Below, in pieces: positions 16,100 through 27,900 of a stretch of 36,335 nt of DNA; the stretch's first letter is position 1; each line of letters opens with the position of its first letter. The notes below the pieces were generated by a model. The model was not told the DNA's origin and ran no database searches. It saw nothing but the letters and a program-made list of their open reading frames with translations. This stretch comes from Myxococcales bacterium (lineage in GTDB: Bacteria; Myxococcota_A; Polyangia; Palsa-1104): NCBI GenBank assembly GCA_028287105.1, contig JAQBQH010000069.1:1-36335 (forward strand), given 5' to 3'. The position numbers were made by a program, and so were the translations under genes.

Positions 16100-18096
16100 G
16101 ACCCGATGGTAACTGCCAGCGCGCCCGAAGGCAGGACCTCGGCGCGGGCGCCGGGCGGGAGCAGCGTCGTCGACGAATATTCGGTGATGAGCGCCGGGCC
16201 GGCGACGGTGACGCCGGGGACGAGGCGGCGGCGCGCCAGGAGCGGCGCGTCGTGGAGCTGGCCGTCGAGGCGCAGTGACGCGCGGCCGAGCTCCGCTGCG
16301 CCGCTCTCGTGCCGCTCCGACGGCGGCGCTACCTGCGTCACCTTGCCGACGGCGCGCAGCCGCAGCGTCGCCAACTCGACGGCGCGGTCGAGCGCGTAGC
16401 CGTAGCGCGCGCGGTGGGCGTCGTGAAAGGCGGCGACCAGATCGTCGGGGACGGTGCCGTCGGCGCGCTTGAGCGGCACGGTCAGCTCGAACGACTGACC
16501 GGCGTAGCGCAAGGTGGCGGCGCGCTCGAGCCTGCGGGCCGTCGGCTCGACCTCGTCACCGTCGAGCGCGCGCGTCGCCGCCGCGGTGAGCGGCAAGAAC
16601 GCGGACGCGACGTCGGCGGGCGTCAGGCGCGGCCCGGCCGGTCGCATCAGCGAGACGACGAAGTCGTGGGCGACATCGGCGGTGAGCGCGCCGTACGCCG
16701 ACAAGAGGCCCGGCGACGGCGGCACCAGGATGCGACGCATGCCCAGCTCGCGCGCGACCTGACAGGCGTGCAGCGCGCCCGCGCCGCCGAAGGGCAGCAG
16801 CGTGAAGGCCGCGGGGTCGTGACCGCGTTCGACGCTGACGACCTTGATCGCGCGCGCCATGACCGCGGCGGCGACGGCGAGCAGATCCTCGGCCGCGTCC
16901 TCGACCGAGACGCCGAGCTTGCCGGCGAGCTCAGCGACGGCGGCGCGCGCCCGCTCGCGCGACAGCGGCATGGCGCCGCCGAGGAGGCCCGACGCGGGCA
17001 GGCGACCCAGCACGAGGTTGGCGTCGGTGACGGTCGCGCGCGTGCCGCCGCGATCGTAGGCGGCCGGGCCCGGCTCGGCGCCGGCCGACTCGGGACCGAC
17101 CTTGAGCGCGCCGCCGGCATCGATCGACGCGATCGATCCGCCGCCGGCGCCGACGGTGTGGATGGCGAGCATCGGCAGCTGCAGCACGCAGCCGGCCACC
17201 GTCGCCTCGTCGGCGAGCGCGACCTCGCCGCCGGCGATCAGGGCCACGTCCGTGGAGGTGCCGCCCATGTCGAAGGTGATGGCGTCGCTGATGCCGCACG
17301 CGCGCGCGACTGCCAGCGCACCGACGACGCCGGCGGCCGGGCCCGACAAGAGCGTACGTGCCGGTCGCGCCGCGGCATCGGCGGCGGACATGGCGCCGCC
17401 GTTCGATGCCAGCACGCGGACGCGCGCGAAGCCGGCTTCGTCGAGTCGCGCCAGGTAGGGCGCCACAATCGGCCGCACGTAGGCGTCGACGACGGTCGTC
17501 GAGGTGCGCTCGAACTCGCGCGGCAGCGGCAGCACCTCCGACGACAGCGACAGCGGCACTCCCAGGGACGAGAGCACCTCGGCGACGGCGCGCTCGTGCG
17601 CCGCGTTCGCGTAGGCGTGCAAGAGGCAGATGGCGACGGCGCGCACGCCGCCCTCGCGCACGGCCGCCTCGACGCGCGCACGCAGCTCGGCCAGCGCCTC
17701 TGACGACGGCGCCTGCAGCACGCTGCCGTCGGCGGCGAGCCGCTCTGCGAGGCCGAAGCGCAACGGCGCATCGACGAGCGGCGCCGGCAGCGCGGGGTGC
17801 AGCGCGTACAAGATCGGCCGCGCCTGCCGCCCGATCTCGAGCACATCTTCGAAACCGGCCGTGGTCACCAGCGCCACCGGCCCGCCGCGCCGCTCGAGCA
17901 GCGCGTTGGTCGCCACCGTCGTCGAATGCGACAGCTCGTCGACCGCGCCCTCCCCCGCCAGCTGCCGCGCCCCGTCGACGACCGGCTGCCACGGCGCCGC
18001 CGGTTGCGACGGCAGCTTGTACGCCCTGACCACGCCGTCCGCGCCCACTCCGACGACGTCGGTGAACGTCCCGCCCGAGTCGACCCCGACGCGCAC
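16096..18096 (-). CDS. hyuA: Hydantoinase A / 5-oxoprolinase-type ATPase subunit (HyuA-like)
   Basis: A 666-residue cytoplasmic protein of the hydantoinase/oxoprolinase family. The N-terminal ASKHA ATP-binding part starts VGVDSGGTFTDVVG (about 3-15) and continues to about 180. The hydantoinase A domain, about 200-490, has SNGGAMS, LLSGPAAGVVGA and the second phosphate motif TFDMGGTSTDVAL. The C-terminal domain ends with VTVAGPALITEYSSTTLLPPG. Family members hydrolyse N-methylhydantoin or 5-oxoproline, or carboxylate acetone, with ATP. They normally work with a HyuB partner, which is absent here, so the reaction cannot be named. I chose the GTG at 18096, directly before the first strand and four bases after the preceding stop. 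The symbol marks the family only. Confidence 0.88.
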   Translation of the reverse strand: MRVGVDSGGTFTDVVGVGADGVVRAYKLPSQPAAPWQPVVDGARQLAGEGAVDELSHSTTVATNALLERRGGPVALVTTAGFEDVLEIGRQARPILYALHPALPAPLVDAPLRFGLAERLAADGSVLQAPSSEALAELRARVEAAVREGGVRAVAICLLHAYANAAHERAVAEVLSSLGVPLSLSSEVLPLPREFERTSTTVVDAYVRPIVAPYLARLDEAGFARVRVLASNGGAMSAADAAARPARTLLSGPAAGVVGALAVARACGISDAITFDMGGTSTDVALIAGGEVALADEATVAGCVLQLPMLAIHTVGAGGGSIASIDAGGALKVGPESAGAEPGPAAYDRGGTRATVTDANLVLGRLPASGLLGGAMPLSRERARAAVAELAGKLGVSVEDAAEDLLAVAAAVMARAIKVVSVERGHDPAAFTLLPFGGAGALHACQVARELGMRRILVPPSPGLLSAYGALTADVAHDFVVSLMRPAGPRLTPADVASAFLPLTAAATRALDGDEVEPTARRLERAATLRYAGQSFELTVPLKRADGTVPDDLVAAFHDAHRARYGYALDRAVELATLRLRAVGKVTQVAPPSERHESGAAELGRASLRLDGQLHDAPLLARRRLVPGVTVAGPALITEYSSTTLLPPGARAEVLPSGALAVTIGS

Positions 18097-18100
18097 TACG

Positions 18101-18904
18101 CTAGGCGCGCGCCAGGTGCTTCTGCGCCGCGACGTCGAGCTTGCGATAGAACTCGTCGCCGAAGGTGTGCGCGATGACTTCCTTGCAGCTGCGGTACATC
18201 GGGTCGTAGTCGGGCGATTTGTCGACGAGGCAGGCGAACGACGACTCGTCCGCGCTATCACCGTCGGGCTCACTCTCGAACAGCCCTTCAGTCGCGCGCG
18301 CGTAGATGGTCAAGAGCATGCGGTCGTTGCCATCGTCATCCTCGTAGTCGAGGATCGCCAGCGGCCACAACGAGCATCCGAGCGGCTTATAGACCCACGG
18401 GTCCAGCCCCTCTTCGAGGCAGGTCTTGTGGATCGCGCACGAAGTCAGCCCCTTTTCGTAGATCACGAACTGGCAGGCGCCGCTCTCGCGCTCGCGCATG
18501 GCGAACGAGAAGTCGTCCTGCACGTCGTAGGGCGGCTCCGACTCGTCGAGGACGAGCGGGTGATCCTTCTCGAGGCGCTTACGCACCAGCGGCAGGATCT
18601 CCGCCACCTTGTCGCGGTCGAGATCGGTCACCGGCACCGTGTAGTGCGAGCAGCACGAGCGATCGATGAGCGGCTTGGCGTCCGCCTTCTTGTCGTGCGG
18701 CGTCCACTGAATGCAGCGATGGCGGTCGCATAAGAACGTGCGCTCGACGAGGTGCTCGATGTCGACGTCGACGTTCCCGATGGGAATGAGCCGATTGCGC
18801 GTCTTCTGCACTTTGGCGTAGCGCTGAACCGGCGCCTTGCCGAGATCTGCAACATAGAGCCGCAGCGCTTCGGCGCGACGCGGGGCCTTCTTCTTCGTTT
18901 TCAT
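18101..18904 (-). CDS. Cysteine-rich DUF3109/YkgJ-like protein
   Basis: A 267-residue cytoplasmic protein with a basic N-terminus and clustered cysteines: FLCDRHRC, RSCCSHY, SGACQFV, TSCAIHKTC, PLGCSLWPL, then two isolated ones near the end. The order of CC, CAIHxxxLEEG and PxxCxLWPL resembles DUF3109 and the wider YkgJ family (CxxxCxxCC-type), which are thought to bind zinc or an iron-sulfur cluster. Function is unknown. GGAGAA precedes the ATG. The gene starts 30 bases after the giant TPR gene and ends four bases before the HyuA-type gene, so these three and the thioredoxin gene could form one long transcript. Family assignment is by motif pattern only. Confidence 0.7.
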   Translation of the reverse strand: MKTKKKAPRRAEALRLYVADLGKAPVQRYAKVQKTRNRLIPIGNVDVDIEHLVERTFLCDRHRCIQWTPHDKKADAKPLIDRSCCSHYTVPVTDLDRDKVAEILPLVRKRLEKDHPLVLDESEPPYDVQDDFSFAMRERESGACQFVIYEKGLTSCAIHKTCLEEGLDPWVYKPLGCSLWPLAILDYEDDDGNDRMLLTIYARATEGLFESEPDGDSADESSFACLVDKSPDYDPMYRSCKEVIAHTFGDEFYRKLDVAAQKHLARA

Positions 18905-18934
18905 GACGAGTTCTCCGAGAGCGGCGCGCGAAGC

Positions 18935-21900
18935 TTATCCGATCGTGATCCCGAGGTGCTGTCGGAGATCAAAGTATTCTTCGCTGATCGCGTACAGCAC
19001 CAGCTCCTTGATCTTGTCCTTGGCGCTCAACCCACCAACCGTCGCCGGTTCCATTTGAATGAAGCGCGCCGAGAGCGCCAGATCGTTCGAGATCAGGAAG
19101 CCCGCGCGATGCGCCGTCAGGTCGACCGACTGCGACCACTTGGCCAGATCGATCTGCCCCTTGGTCTGGATGAACCGCTGCACCATGATGGCCAGCTGCT
19201 CGTGCCACTCCGGCCGCACCGTCGAGCGCATCGCCTGATAGTACTGATCTACCGTCGGTGCCTGATTCGCCGGGATCGGGAAGTTCGGCTGCACCAGCTT
19301 GATGGCCGCCAGGAACGCGATCCCAAGCTCGGTGTTGGTCTGGATCGTCAGACGCAGGTAGTGCTCGGGCCGCATCTTGGTCAGGTACGAAGCCAGCGGG
19401 AACGCCAGCTCCTTGTCGCCGCGCCCTTGAAGCAGCTCGGCGCCGACGACCAGCGACGGAATCAGGAGCCCCTTCTCTTTCGTATTGGCCAGCTGCATCC
19501 CGCCCTGCTGCTCGGGCCGGAAGTAGACCTCGGGCGGACTGACGTTCAACACCTGCGTGACGTAGTTGAACACCTTCGAGAACACGGCCTGGTCGGTCGC
19601 CAGATCGCGCTTGTCCTTGCGCTTGAGCCCGAACTGCTTGTGCTCGCCCGACTTGAGCAGCGCGACCGCCTGATACACCGCCGCGAAGATGTTGCTGATG
19701 AAGCGATCTTCCTCGGGGTGGAACAGGTTCTTCGCCCACATCTCGTCGGTGAGCCGCGCCTTGGCGCGCACGAAGCCCTTCTGCTTGTACTGTTCGTAGA
19801 ACTGCGTCTCGTCGGCATCGGCGCGCTGCAAGAACGCCAGCGCCGAGCACATGCACCACGCCTTGTCGTACTGGCGCGTCTCCATGTAGATCTTGCGCAG
19901 CGCCTTGTAGCTCTCGACGCGGAAGGGGTCGCGCTTGATGAGCACCATGTGCTCGTGCACGGCCTTCTGCGAGAAGTCCGGGCCCGCCATGACGTACAGC
20001 TCGGCCAGGATCTCGTGTCGGGCCGCGTTGTTCGGATCGAGCGACGCCGCCACCTCGAACGCCTGGATGGCGCCGTTGAACTCCTTGAGACGCGTGCGGT
20101 AGATCTCGCCGAGCGCGTGCCACAACGCGACCTTGATGTTGTCGTGGCCCGCCGCCGGCATGCGCTTGAGCATCTTGCGGTAGTTGCGCTCTTGCGTCTT
20201 GAAGTCCTTCTTGCCGGTGCAGATCTTGTCGATCGCCTCGAACGCCTTCAAGTACTCGGCGAAGTTGGCGTCGGTGATCTTGTCTGGGTTCGCGAAGTAC
20301 TGATCGAGCGCCTGGTTGAACATGTCGATCGAGTCGTCGAGCGACTTGACCTCGTCACGAAGGATGCGCGCTGCCGCGTGGTAGTACTTGCCCTTGCGGA
20401 TCGGATCCTTCTCGAGATCGGCGATCTGGTTGATGATCTCGACCGCCTTCTTCCACTGCTTGGTCTCCGAGTAGAGATCGAGGACCTTGTGCAGGATGAC
20501 GTGATTGCCCGGCCGCACCTCGAGCGCTTCGAGGTAGGCGGTGATCGCCTTCTGCGCGTTGTTGAGCTGCTTGTGGTACGTGTCGCCGATCTCGTCGAGC
20601 AGCTTGACCTGCTCCGGCTCCTCGGCGATCGACAGTAGCTGTCGCTTGGCGTGAATGACGGCTTCCCAGTCGTTCGCCTGCTGCTGCAGCTCGATGACCG
20701 CCTGCAGCGTCGGACGATGGGTCGCCTCGATCTCGAGCGCCTTCTCGAACATGTTGAGCGCTTTTTTGCGCTCGCCCTGCTTCAGCTTGATGTTGCCGAG
20801 CCGGTAGAAGATGTCGACGATCTCCGACTCCTTCTGGGAGTCGCGGTGGTGCACGAGGATCGTCTGGTAGATCTTGAAGGCGCCGTCCCAATCTTCCATG
20901 CGGTAGAGCAGCGCCGCGCGGCCGAGGAGCACCGGTAGGAAGGTCGAGTCGAGATCGTAGGCGAGCTTGTAGAACTTGAGCGCCTTGTCGCCGTTGCCCA
21001 GCTCGTCGGCCGTACGCGCCAGCCGGTAATAGAGCTGATTGAGCTCCTTGTTGTCCTTCTTGTCGGCCTTGCGCGTGAGCATGTCGAGGATCGGCTCGAG
21101 CTCCGCGTACTTCTCGTCGCGGAAGTAGATCTCCGCCAGCGGCTCGCCTGCCTCCACGTGCTCCGGATCGAGATCGAGGACGCGCGCGAACAGCTCGCCC
21201 GCCGACAGCTCGTTGTCGAGCTTCTCGCGGTAGATGCGACCCGCCTCGAACAGCATCTTCGCCTTCTCGAGCGCGTTGCCGACCATCGCCTCGGCGCGGA
21301 CCATCATCTGCGCCGCCTTGAGCCAATCGCCGCGCTTCTGGTACAGCGACGTGAGCGACTGCATCGCCGGCAGATAGGTCGCGTCGAGCGACAGCGCATC
21401 GGCGTAACGCCCCTCGGCGGTGTCCGGATCGCGCAGCCGCTCCTCGTAGATGCGACCCACGCGCTGGTGCAGCTCGACGCGCGTGCCCATGTCGTCGGTC
21501 AGCTCGACCAGCCGCGACGACGTCTCGATGGCGCGATCCCAATCCTCGATCTTCTCGTACAGGCGCGACAGCGCCCCGAGCGCGGAGTTGGAGTCCCCGT
21601 CGAAGCTCAGGATGTCGTTGTAGGCCTCGATGGCGCGATCGATGTCCTTGAGGTCCTCTTCGTAGACCTGCCCCATCTGCGCATACAAATCGATGCGCAC
21701 GCCCGGATCGTTGACCGCGTTGATGTGCCGGCGCAGCGTCTCGACCAATTCGCCGGCGCGACGCTCCTGACGGTAGAGCCGCTCGAGCGTCTGCAAGGTC
21801 GGCTCGTGGCGGTCGTTGATGAGGAGGATCTTCTCCAGCGCTTCCCACGCACGCTCGGGTTTGCGGAACTGCTCTTCCCACGCCGCCGCCATGCGCTCGT

Positions 21901-24900
21901 AGAGCGAGATGCGCTCCTCGTCGGTGCCGGTGACGTCGAGCTGCTGCTCCAGCACGTCGAGGTAATGCTCCATGTCGCCGGTCTTCTCGTACAGGCGCTC
22001 GAGCGCCTTGAGCGCCGCGATGTTCTGCGGATCGACCGACAGGATCTCCTTGTACGTCTCGATGGCGCGCTGCCCATCGCCGAGCCGCTCCTCGAAGAGC
22101 TGACCGATCTGATGCTTGAGGCGAATGACCTCTTCGGTGTCCTCGAGGACGCTCGCCTTCTTGGCCAGGATTTCGATCAGATCCGGCCACTGCTGCGACG
22201 AGCGGTACATGCGATCGAGCGCGTCGAGCGCCGGCATGGTCTGCGGATTGGCTTCGAGCGCCGACTGGTACGACGCCACGGCCTGCGCCTGATCCCCGAG
22301 AGGACCGGCCCACAGCTCGGCCATCGCCAGGTGCAGCTCGACCTTCTTGTCCTTTTCTTCGACGAGCTCCGAGTGCTTGTCGAGCGTCGACACCAGCTCC
22401 GACCACATCGACTTCTTGCGGTAGAAGCCGGCGAGGTTCTCGAGCGCCTCGGTGTTTTCGGGAGCCAGCGTCAGCGCCTGCTGCTCGGACGCGATGGCGT
22501 AGTCGAGGTGACCGAGGTGCTCGCCGTACCAGCGACCGATCTTGACCCACAGGTCGGCCGCGATGGCCGGATCCGGGATCGACTGCACGACCTGCGTGTA
22601 CTCGCCGAGCAGGTCGTTCCACTTGTTGGTCGCCGTCGCCAGCCGCTCGAGCTCACCCGAGACCAGCTGATCGGCATAGTTCTCGCGGAAGGCCGCCTGC
22701 AAGACGACGAAGGCGCCTTCCTGATCGTTGACTTCCTTCTCGTAGATCTCGGCCACCGACTGGAAGATGGCCACGCGCTGCACCGTGTCGGTGGTGAACT
22801 CGACGCGCGCGAGCAGCAGCTCGATGAGCTTCTCCCACGATCCCTGCGCCCGATAGACCTGCTCGAGCTGAACCGACGCCGTCATGTTCTGGGCGTCGAG
22901 CGCCAGGATGCGCTCGTACACGTCGCCCGCGCGATCGCGGTCGCCGATCTTGTCTTCCCACACCGACGCCGCCTGCAAGAGGACGTCGACCTTGACCTCG
23001 GGATCGTCGAGCGCGTTCGACTTCTGCTCGAGGACGCCGATGCACTCTTCCCAGCGCGCCTCCTGCGTGAACAGCTGCTCGAGGGCCCCGAGCGCGCGGA
23101 AGTCGCGATCGTTGAGCCGGAGCACCTTCTGCCAGGCGTCGATCGCCTCTTGCGGGCGCATCAGGATCTCGCCCTGCAAGGCGCCGAGCTCCGCGTAGAG
23201 CTCGATGAGCTCGGTCGGCTCCATGTCGGAGGCCGAGCCGATGTCGATCAGCTTGTGCAGCGTCTCGACGAGCTCTTCCCACGCCTGGGTCTGCTTGTAG
23301 ATCGCCGCCAGCGCCTTGAGCGCCGGGATGTCGGTCGGATCGATCTCCAGGACCTTCTGCCACGCCTCGAGCGAGTTGCGCTCGCGGTGCAGCTTCTCGC
23401 CCCAGATGCGGCCGAGCCGCTGATAGAGCGGAATCTGCTCTTGCGGATCGTGCGTGATGCGCACGGTGCGGTCGAGGACGTCGACGAGCTCACGCCACTG
23501 CTCGGCGCGCTCGTACAGGTTGGCCAGCTCGCCGAGCGCGGTCGGATCTTCGCCGCGCAGGTCGATGACGCGACCCCACAAGTCGACCGCGCGCTCACGA
23601 TCACCGAGGCCGTCCTGCGCGATCTTGGCCATGCGCGCGTAGCACTCGGCCATGCCGTCGTCGCCGGGCGCGATGTCCACCATCTTCTGGTAGACCTCGT
23701 ACAGCTCGGCCCACTGCTCGCCGTTGAAGTAGACCCGCTCCAGCGACTCGAGCGCCCGCCGATTGCGCGAGTCGTTCTCGAGGACCGCCGTGTAGGCCTT
23801 GACCGCCTCGCCCGAATTGTCGAGCGCCTCGGCATGCACGCGACCCATGCGGAAGTAGAGCTCGATGATCTCGTCGGTGGCGGTGGTGACGCCGATGCGG
23901 CGCGCCAGCACGTCGGCCAGCTCCTGCCACATCGAGCCCGCCTCATAGATGCGATCGAGCGCCGCCAGCGCGTCCGAATCCTGCGGCTCGATCGAGAGCA
24001 CCTGCAGATACGCTTCCTCGGCGCGCGGGTTGTCGCGCAGCTCGGTCTCGTAGACCCGCGCCAGGCGCGAGAGCACGAACCGCTGCACGTCGGCGTCGTC
24101 GCCGCGCTCCTCGAGCACCTGCGTGTAGATGCCGACCAGGTCGTCCCAGGTGTGGCACACCGCCGCCAGCCGCTCGACCTCGTCGATGGCCAGCTCGCTC
24201 GTGGGCGCCTCGCGAACCGCCTGCGCCCACCACACGAACGCCGACGGCTGATCCACGAGCCGCTGCTCGTGGGTCTCGGCGATCTTCTGGATGAGCTGCA
24301 GCCGCTCCTCGGGGCTGGTCAGCTTCTCGAGCTGGACCTCGTAGATCTTGACCAGCTTCTCCCACTGCTCCGCGATGCGGTAGAGCGGCTCGAGGATGCC
24401 GGCGATCTCGATCTGCTTGACGCCCTCGGCGAACAAGAGCTCGAGCGCCGCCAGCGTCGGGCCGTGCCCGCCGTCGGCCTTGAGGATCTCGTCGTACACC
24501 CCGATGGCGGAGTCGACGTCGCGCAGGTTCTGCTCGTACAGCTGCCCGAGTCGGAACTGCAGCGCCACGACCTCTTGATCGTTGCGCGCCAGACGGATCT
24601 CGCGACGCAACACATCCGCCAGCTCGCTCCAGCGCTCGGTCGACTGATACAAGCGGTCGAGCGCGAGGATGGCGTCCTTGTTCTCGGCCTCGGCGTCGAC
24701 GACGCGACGATAGGTCGCAATCGCCCGCTCGCCCTGCCCCAGCTCCTCTTCGTAGACGCGCGCGACCCGAAGCAGCATGTCGACCTGACGCGGCACTTCG
24801 AGGAGCTTGCCCAGCTCCGCCTCGTACGACGCGGCCAGCTCGTCCCACGCCTTGGTCTGATCGGCGAGCCGCTCGAGATGGCCGAGCGTCAGCTCGTTCG

Positions 24901-27900
24901 ACGAATCTTCCTTGAGCGCCTGCCCGTACGCCTTGAAGGCGTCGAGCGGGGCATCGAGGCGCCGCTCGTAGTAGTCGGCGATGCGGTGCAAGAGCTCGAC
25001 GCGCCCGAGCGCATCGTCGCTGTGGCGGACCATGACATCGAGGATGTCGATGAGCCGCTCCCACTCGCCGCCCGCCTCGAAGATGGGCTCGAGCACCTTT
25101 GCGGCGAGCACCGGCTCCTGCTCGCCGTGCACGAGGCCGTCGAGCGCCACCAGCGTGGGCTCGTGCGTGCCGTCGATCTTGAGGACGTCACGATAGGCTT
25201 CGACCGCGCGGCTGAGATCCTTCAGCTCCTTTTCCCAGAGCTGGCCGATGCGATGCTTGAGCGAGACCGTCTCGCCCGTCGACGACGACAGCTCGACCTC
25301 GCGCTCCAAAATCTGGAGCAGGTCGTACCAGCGCCCCGCCTGCTGATACAGGCGGTCGAGCGCCTGGATCGCGGTCACGTCTTCGTGATCGAGATCCAGG
25401 ATGGTCTGGTAGGTCTCGATCGCGCGCGTCAGATCCTTGAGCTCGCGGTCGTAGACCTGCCCGAGGACGAAGAGCATCTGCTTCTTGTCGTCGGGCTGCG
25501 TCGCCAGCTCGGCCTTCTTCGAATAGACGTCCTTGAGCGGCTCCCACCGCTCGAGGCGGATGTAGAGGCGCTCGAGCGCGTCGATGGCGGCGCGGTCGTT
25601 CTCGTCGAGCGACAGCACCTGACGATAGACGTCGATGGCGCGGTCGGAGTTCTCCAGGACCTCTTCGTAGATCTGAGCCGCCTTGAACAGCAGCTCCTTC
25701 TTCTCGTCGACGTTGCTGACGATGTCGACCTTCTGCAGCACCACGTCGACGAGCTTGGTGTAGGCGTCGGTGCGGAGGTAGATCGCCTCGAGCGCATTGG
25801 CCGCGTCGAGCTGTAGCGGCGCGACCTTGAGCACGCGATGGTACGCGGCCGCGGCGGCGTCGTTGTCGCCGAGCTGCGTCTCTTCGATCTGCGCGATGCG
25901 CGTCAGGAGCTGCGTCTGCAGCTCGACGTCACCAGAGGCCTTGCCCACCTGCTCGGTGACCGAGTCGTAGAGGGCGACCAGTTCCTTCCACTTGTCGAGC
26001 GTGCGCGCCAGCCGCTCGAGCCGCGTCTGCGTCTCCTTGAGCCCCGGCTCCTCGCGCAGCGCGCGATCGTAGGTGCGGAAGGCGTCGACGTCTTCCGACG
26101 CCATCTCGTACAGATCGCCGATCTGATGGAGCAGCTCGATCTTGCGCGCCGGATCCATCGAGTGGCGCACGAGGATCTCGTACGTCGCGACCAGCTTCTG
26201 CCACTCGTCGCGCCCCTTGTAGATGGGCTCGAGGATGGTGGCGACCTGCAGCTCGTGATCGTGCAGCGTGACCAGCCGCTCGAGCGCGCGCAGCGCCTCG
26301 TCGTTGTCGCGATCGAGATCGAGCACCTGCCGATAGGTATCGACGGCCGCTGCGACCTCGCCGAGCTCACGCTCGCGCAGCGCCGCCAACCGGACGAGCA
26401 GCCCGATGGTCTCGGGCTTGTCGTCGGTGAGCTGGAGCTGGCGCGTCAGGTTGTCGGCGAGCGCCCGCCACTGCTTCTGGCCGAGGTAGAGCCGATCGAG
26501 CGCCTTTAGCGCCTTGACGTTGGCGCTGTCGGCTCCGAGCACTTCCTTGTACGTCGCGACCGCCTCGTCGACGTTGCCGAGCATCTCTTCCCACAGGTAC
26601 GCCATGCGGAAGTAGATCTGCTCGCGCGCCGACGGCTCCGGCGACAGCTCGACCTTCTTGCGATAGACCTCGAGCAGCTCGGGCCAACGCTCGTTGCGCG
26701 TGTAGAGCCGCTCGAGCGCTTCGATGGCCGTGAGATCGTCGGGGTCGATGCCCTGCGCGCGACGGAAGTACTCGGTCGCCTTCTCCGGCTTCTCGAGCTT
26801 CTCGTCGTACGCCTCGGCGACCTTGATCAGCAGCTCGCGCAGGAGCGACGCTTCGATGCCTTCGGGCTTGAGCTTCTCGATCGCCGACTCGTACAGCGAC
26901 ACGAACTCGGCCCACGAGTCGTTGATCGCGGCCAGCCGCTCGAGCTCATTGCGCGCCGTCGACGACGCGGGATCCTCGCGGAACGCGCGCGCGTAGGCGT
27001 CGAACGCCTTATTACCGTCGCCGATCTTCGACGACTGCAGATCGCCGATCCGCAGCAGCAAGGAGACGCGATTGGACTGCGTCTTTTCGCGACGCAGCTG
27101 GATCTCGTGCACCTCGATGAGGCGCGCCCACTCTTCGGTCCGCTCGTAGATCGGCTCCAGGATGGCGGCCGCCGTGAGCTGGTTCTCCTCGTCGGAGAGG
27201 CGCCGCTCGAGCGCCTGACGGGCGCCTCCGTGCGTGGCCTCGAGGTCGAGGATGTCGCGATACATGTCGATCGCGCCCTTGACGTCGCCGAGGTGCTGCT
27301 CGCGCAGGCCACCGAGGCGATGCTTGAGCTCGACGATGGCGCCGGTGTCGCCTGGCGGCACCAGCTTGAGCTCGCGCTGAACGACCGGCGACAGCTCCTT
27401 CCAATTCGACGTCGCCACGTAGATGCGATCGAGCGCGCGATAGGCCTGCAGCTCGTCGGGCGAGTCCTTGAGGATGTCCTGATAGGCGCCGATCGCCTTG
27501 TCGTTGTCCTTGATCTCCAGCTCGAAGATCGAGGCGACCTTGTAGCGGATCTCCTTCTGCGCTTCCTTGTCGCTCTCGAGGCGCAGCTTCTTCTCGTAGA
27601 TGCCGAGGAGCTCGCCGTAGCGCTCGGTGCGCAGATAGAGCCGCTCGAGCGCGGCGATGGCCTGCCCGTTGTTGTCGTCGAGCTTGAGGATCTCGATGTT
27701 GGTCGCGAGCGCCTTGTCGGGCTCGGCCAGCTCCTCCTCTTGCACGCGCGCGACGACCATCATGAGCGCCAGCTTGTCGCCGGCGGCGCGGCCGTACGCC
27801 GCTTCGTAGGCGCCGACCAGCTCCGCCCAGCCGCCGGTCTCCCGAGCGAGCCGCTCGATCTCGTCTTTCGCGTTGGGTCCACCCGTGGCGCGCGGATCTT

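Noticed and set aside
21158-25816. Plus-strand open frame of 1552 codons, antisense to the giant TPR gene
   Set aside because: It is rich in Arg, Leu, Glu, Asp and Val in a pattern mirroring the TPR codons on the other strand and has no recognisable domain. GC-rich, stop-poor antisense frames arise in such repeats.
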